A stretch of 64,000 bases of DNA from Candidatus Obscuribacterales bacterium (GTDB taxonomy: Bacteria; Cyanobacteriota; Vampirovibrionia; Obscuribacterales; Obscuribacteraceae), in assembly GCA_020050835.1 (NCBI GenBank), contig JAGVKB010000097.1, forward strand, positions 50,304-114,303. The letters run 5' to 3'. This document shows positions 63,243 through 64,000 of the stretch, piece after piece. A model generated the notes under the pieces. The model saw only the letters and a program-made list of their open reading frames with translations, made no database searches and had not been told where the DNA came from. The stretch's first letter is position 1, and the number at the start of each line of letters is the position of its first letter. The translations under genes were made by a program, and so were the position numbers.

Positions 63243-63875
63243 CTACATACTCTTTCCGCCTTCACTGATGCCGGCGATTCTCAGCATCTGATCGGCGGTC
63301 ATTTTGACCATGTACTCGAGCTTGACTTGACGAGCCGTAGAGCCCTTGCCCGGCACAGTCAAGGTTTGCGTGCCGTCGACATAGACCACGACCGAACCGT
63401 CGGTCAACGGCTCACCCACCGCTACCCGGTCGGGACGAAAGGCGCTCTGCAAGCCTGATTCATCGATCTGCTTAGCGAGATCAGGCGTCCAGATATTTCG
63501 CTGATAAGCGGCTGCACAATCAGCAGTCATGTATTGCATCGCCAGCTCCTGGTTGCCCTTCGCCGAGCCTGCGCTCAAATCCCAGGCCAGCGGGAGCCAT
63601 CGCTCTACCAGAGCTTTGGCAGCCACCGGATCAGTCAAAGAACCCGGCGCCGCCTGTGGTGCCATCGCTTGAGCAGCACCGGGAGCTCCAGGATTGCCGG
63701 CCGCTCTCTTGCCGGTGATATCGGGATCGCGCATGTAGGCAGGAACTGGTCGCCGCCGAGTTGGTTCGGGAGTGGGCATCAACAAGACAGCAAAAAACAT
63801 GCCAGCCATGAGCCCGGCCAGCCCCACCATAATGAGGGTCAATTTATATCTTTCACCGGCTTGATAGTCGAACAT
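63243..63875 (-). CDS. Single-TM protein, possible conjugation (VirB8/TcpC-like) partner
   Basis: 210 residues. A cytoplasmic start MFDYQAGERYK, one TM (~12-33, LIMVGLAGLMAGMFFAVLLM), a Pro/Ala/Gly linker, then a ~120-residue outer domain (VERWLPLAWDLSAGSAKGNQ; YMTADCAAAYQRNIWTPDLA; VVYVDGTQTLTVPGKGSTAR). Size and layout resemble VirB8/TcpC-type NTF2-like proteins of conjugation machines, but no firm signature is seen. It probably forms an operon with the VirD4-like gene downstream. Confidence 0.6.
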   Translation of the reverse strand: MFDYQAGERYKLTLIMVGLAGLMAGMFFAVLLMPTPEPTRRRPVPAYMRDPDITGKRAAGNPGAPGAAQAMAPQAAPGSLTDPVAAKALVERWLPLAWDLSAGSAKGNQELAMQYMTADCAAAYQRNIWTPDLAKQIDESGLQSAFRPDRVAVGEPLTDGSVVVYVDGTQTLTVPGKGSTARQVKLEYMVKMTADQMLRIAGISEGGKSM

Positions 63876-63929
63876 TATATAGACACTCCGCTCGCTCGTT
63901 CCTCGCTCGCTCCGTGTGTCAAGACGCTT

Positions 63930-63960
63930 CGCTCCGGATTCCTCCTCGGAATCCTTCGCT
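63930..63960. repeat. 31-base intergenic repeat, copy 2 (hairpin)
   Basis: Same element as at 63164. Here the centre is a perfect inverted repeat GGATTCC-tcctc-GGAATCC, and outer bases GTGTC / GACAC around it may extend the stem. It lies upstream of the 63243-63875 gene. Confidence 0.7.
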
Positions 63961-64000
63961 TCGCTTTACTTCGACACTCTAGCTGCCCGTTCATCTCGCT

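Noticed and set aside
1..64000. CRISPR arrays, tRNA/rRNA genes, insertion sequences, prophage
   Set aside because: No regularly spaced repeats, no cloverleaf or rRNA-like stretch and no transposase or phage structural gene could be recognised by reading; small RNAs and riboswitches may still be missed.

Overview
The window looks like a chromosomal segment of a diderm, slightly GC-rich bacterium. The gene set points to the non-photosynthetic Cyanobacteriota (Vampirovibrionia/Melainabacteria, Obscuribacterales-like). Pointers are a YlqD-family protein, a cyanobacterial-style group 1/2 sigma-70 factor, System II cytochrome c assembly (CcsA + Ccs1/ResB), a DapL-type aminotransferase, a small c6-like cytochrome, Ser/Thr kinases fused to receiver or TPR parts, and many TPR, repeat or low-complexity secreted proteins. 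This placement is inference; no rRNA or tRNA gene was recognised. There is no CRISPR array, insertion sequence or prophage.

Layout. 1-3.5 kb: two tandem membrane histidine kinases (the first cut by the window edge), divergent from a receiver-Ser/Thr kinase fusion. 3.7-5.0 kb: a NemR-like TetR repressor with three copies of a TAGAC-N5-GTCTA operator, two of them over the promoter of a small LRV-repeat protein. 5.1-8.8 kb: ethanolamine ammonia-lyase, with eutB divergent from eutC-eutA and no microcompartment genes. 8.8-12.1 kb: cysK, a vapBC pair and a secreted Gly/Pro repeat protein. 12.4-14.7 kb: a tightly packed thyA-folA-cytochrome c-aat operon. 14.9-19.3 kb: P5C dehydrogenase, a parDE pair, ylqD and a sigma factor. 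19.8-23.5 kb: two unknown proteins, then a calpain-type cysteine protease preceded by three EF-hand-like loops. 23.7-31.8 kb: ccsA/ccs1/polyprenyl synthase, an ArnT-like glycosyltransferase, dapL and a 3D-domain protein. 32-43.3 kb: a large secreted coiled-coil protein, dienelactone hydrolase, an orphan PglX/type IIG-like adenine methyltransferase, a TPR + TonB-like pair, 3-hydroxyacyl-CoA dehydrogenase and an OppF/DppF ATPase. 43.4-50.4 kb: a Ser/Thr kinase-TPR protein, a CzcA/CusA RND pump, its lipoprotein adaptor and a PII-like protein in one row. 50.5-55.2 kb: a GH15 enzyme, a replication-relaxation-like protein and an unknown protein. 55.2-59.7 kb: a second tandem pair of histidine kinases, both with broken catalytic motifs. 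59.9-63.9 kb: a VirD4/TraG-like ATPase with a Met/Gly/Pro-rich N-terminus and a C-terminal zinc ribbon, plus a one-TM partner.

The most unusual signals are: (1) the adjacent histidine kinases with complementary defects (one has the His but has lost the N and G boxes; the other has Ser in place of the His and an in-frame TAA in the ATPase domain); (2) the EF-hand plus calpain protease; (3) a PII-like protein with a shortened T-loop at the end of a metal-RND operon headed by a Ser/Thr kinase; (4) the split, divergent eutB / eutCA; (5) a conjugation-type ATPase with unusual terminal domains and few visible T4SS partners.
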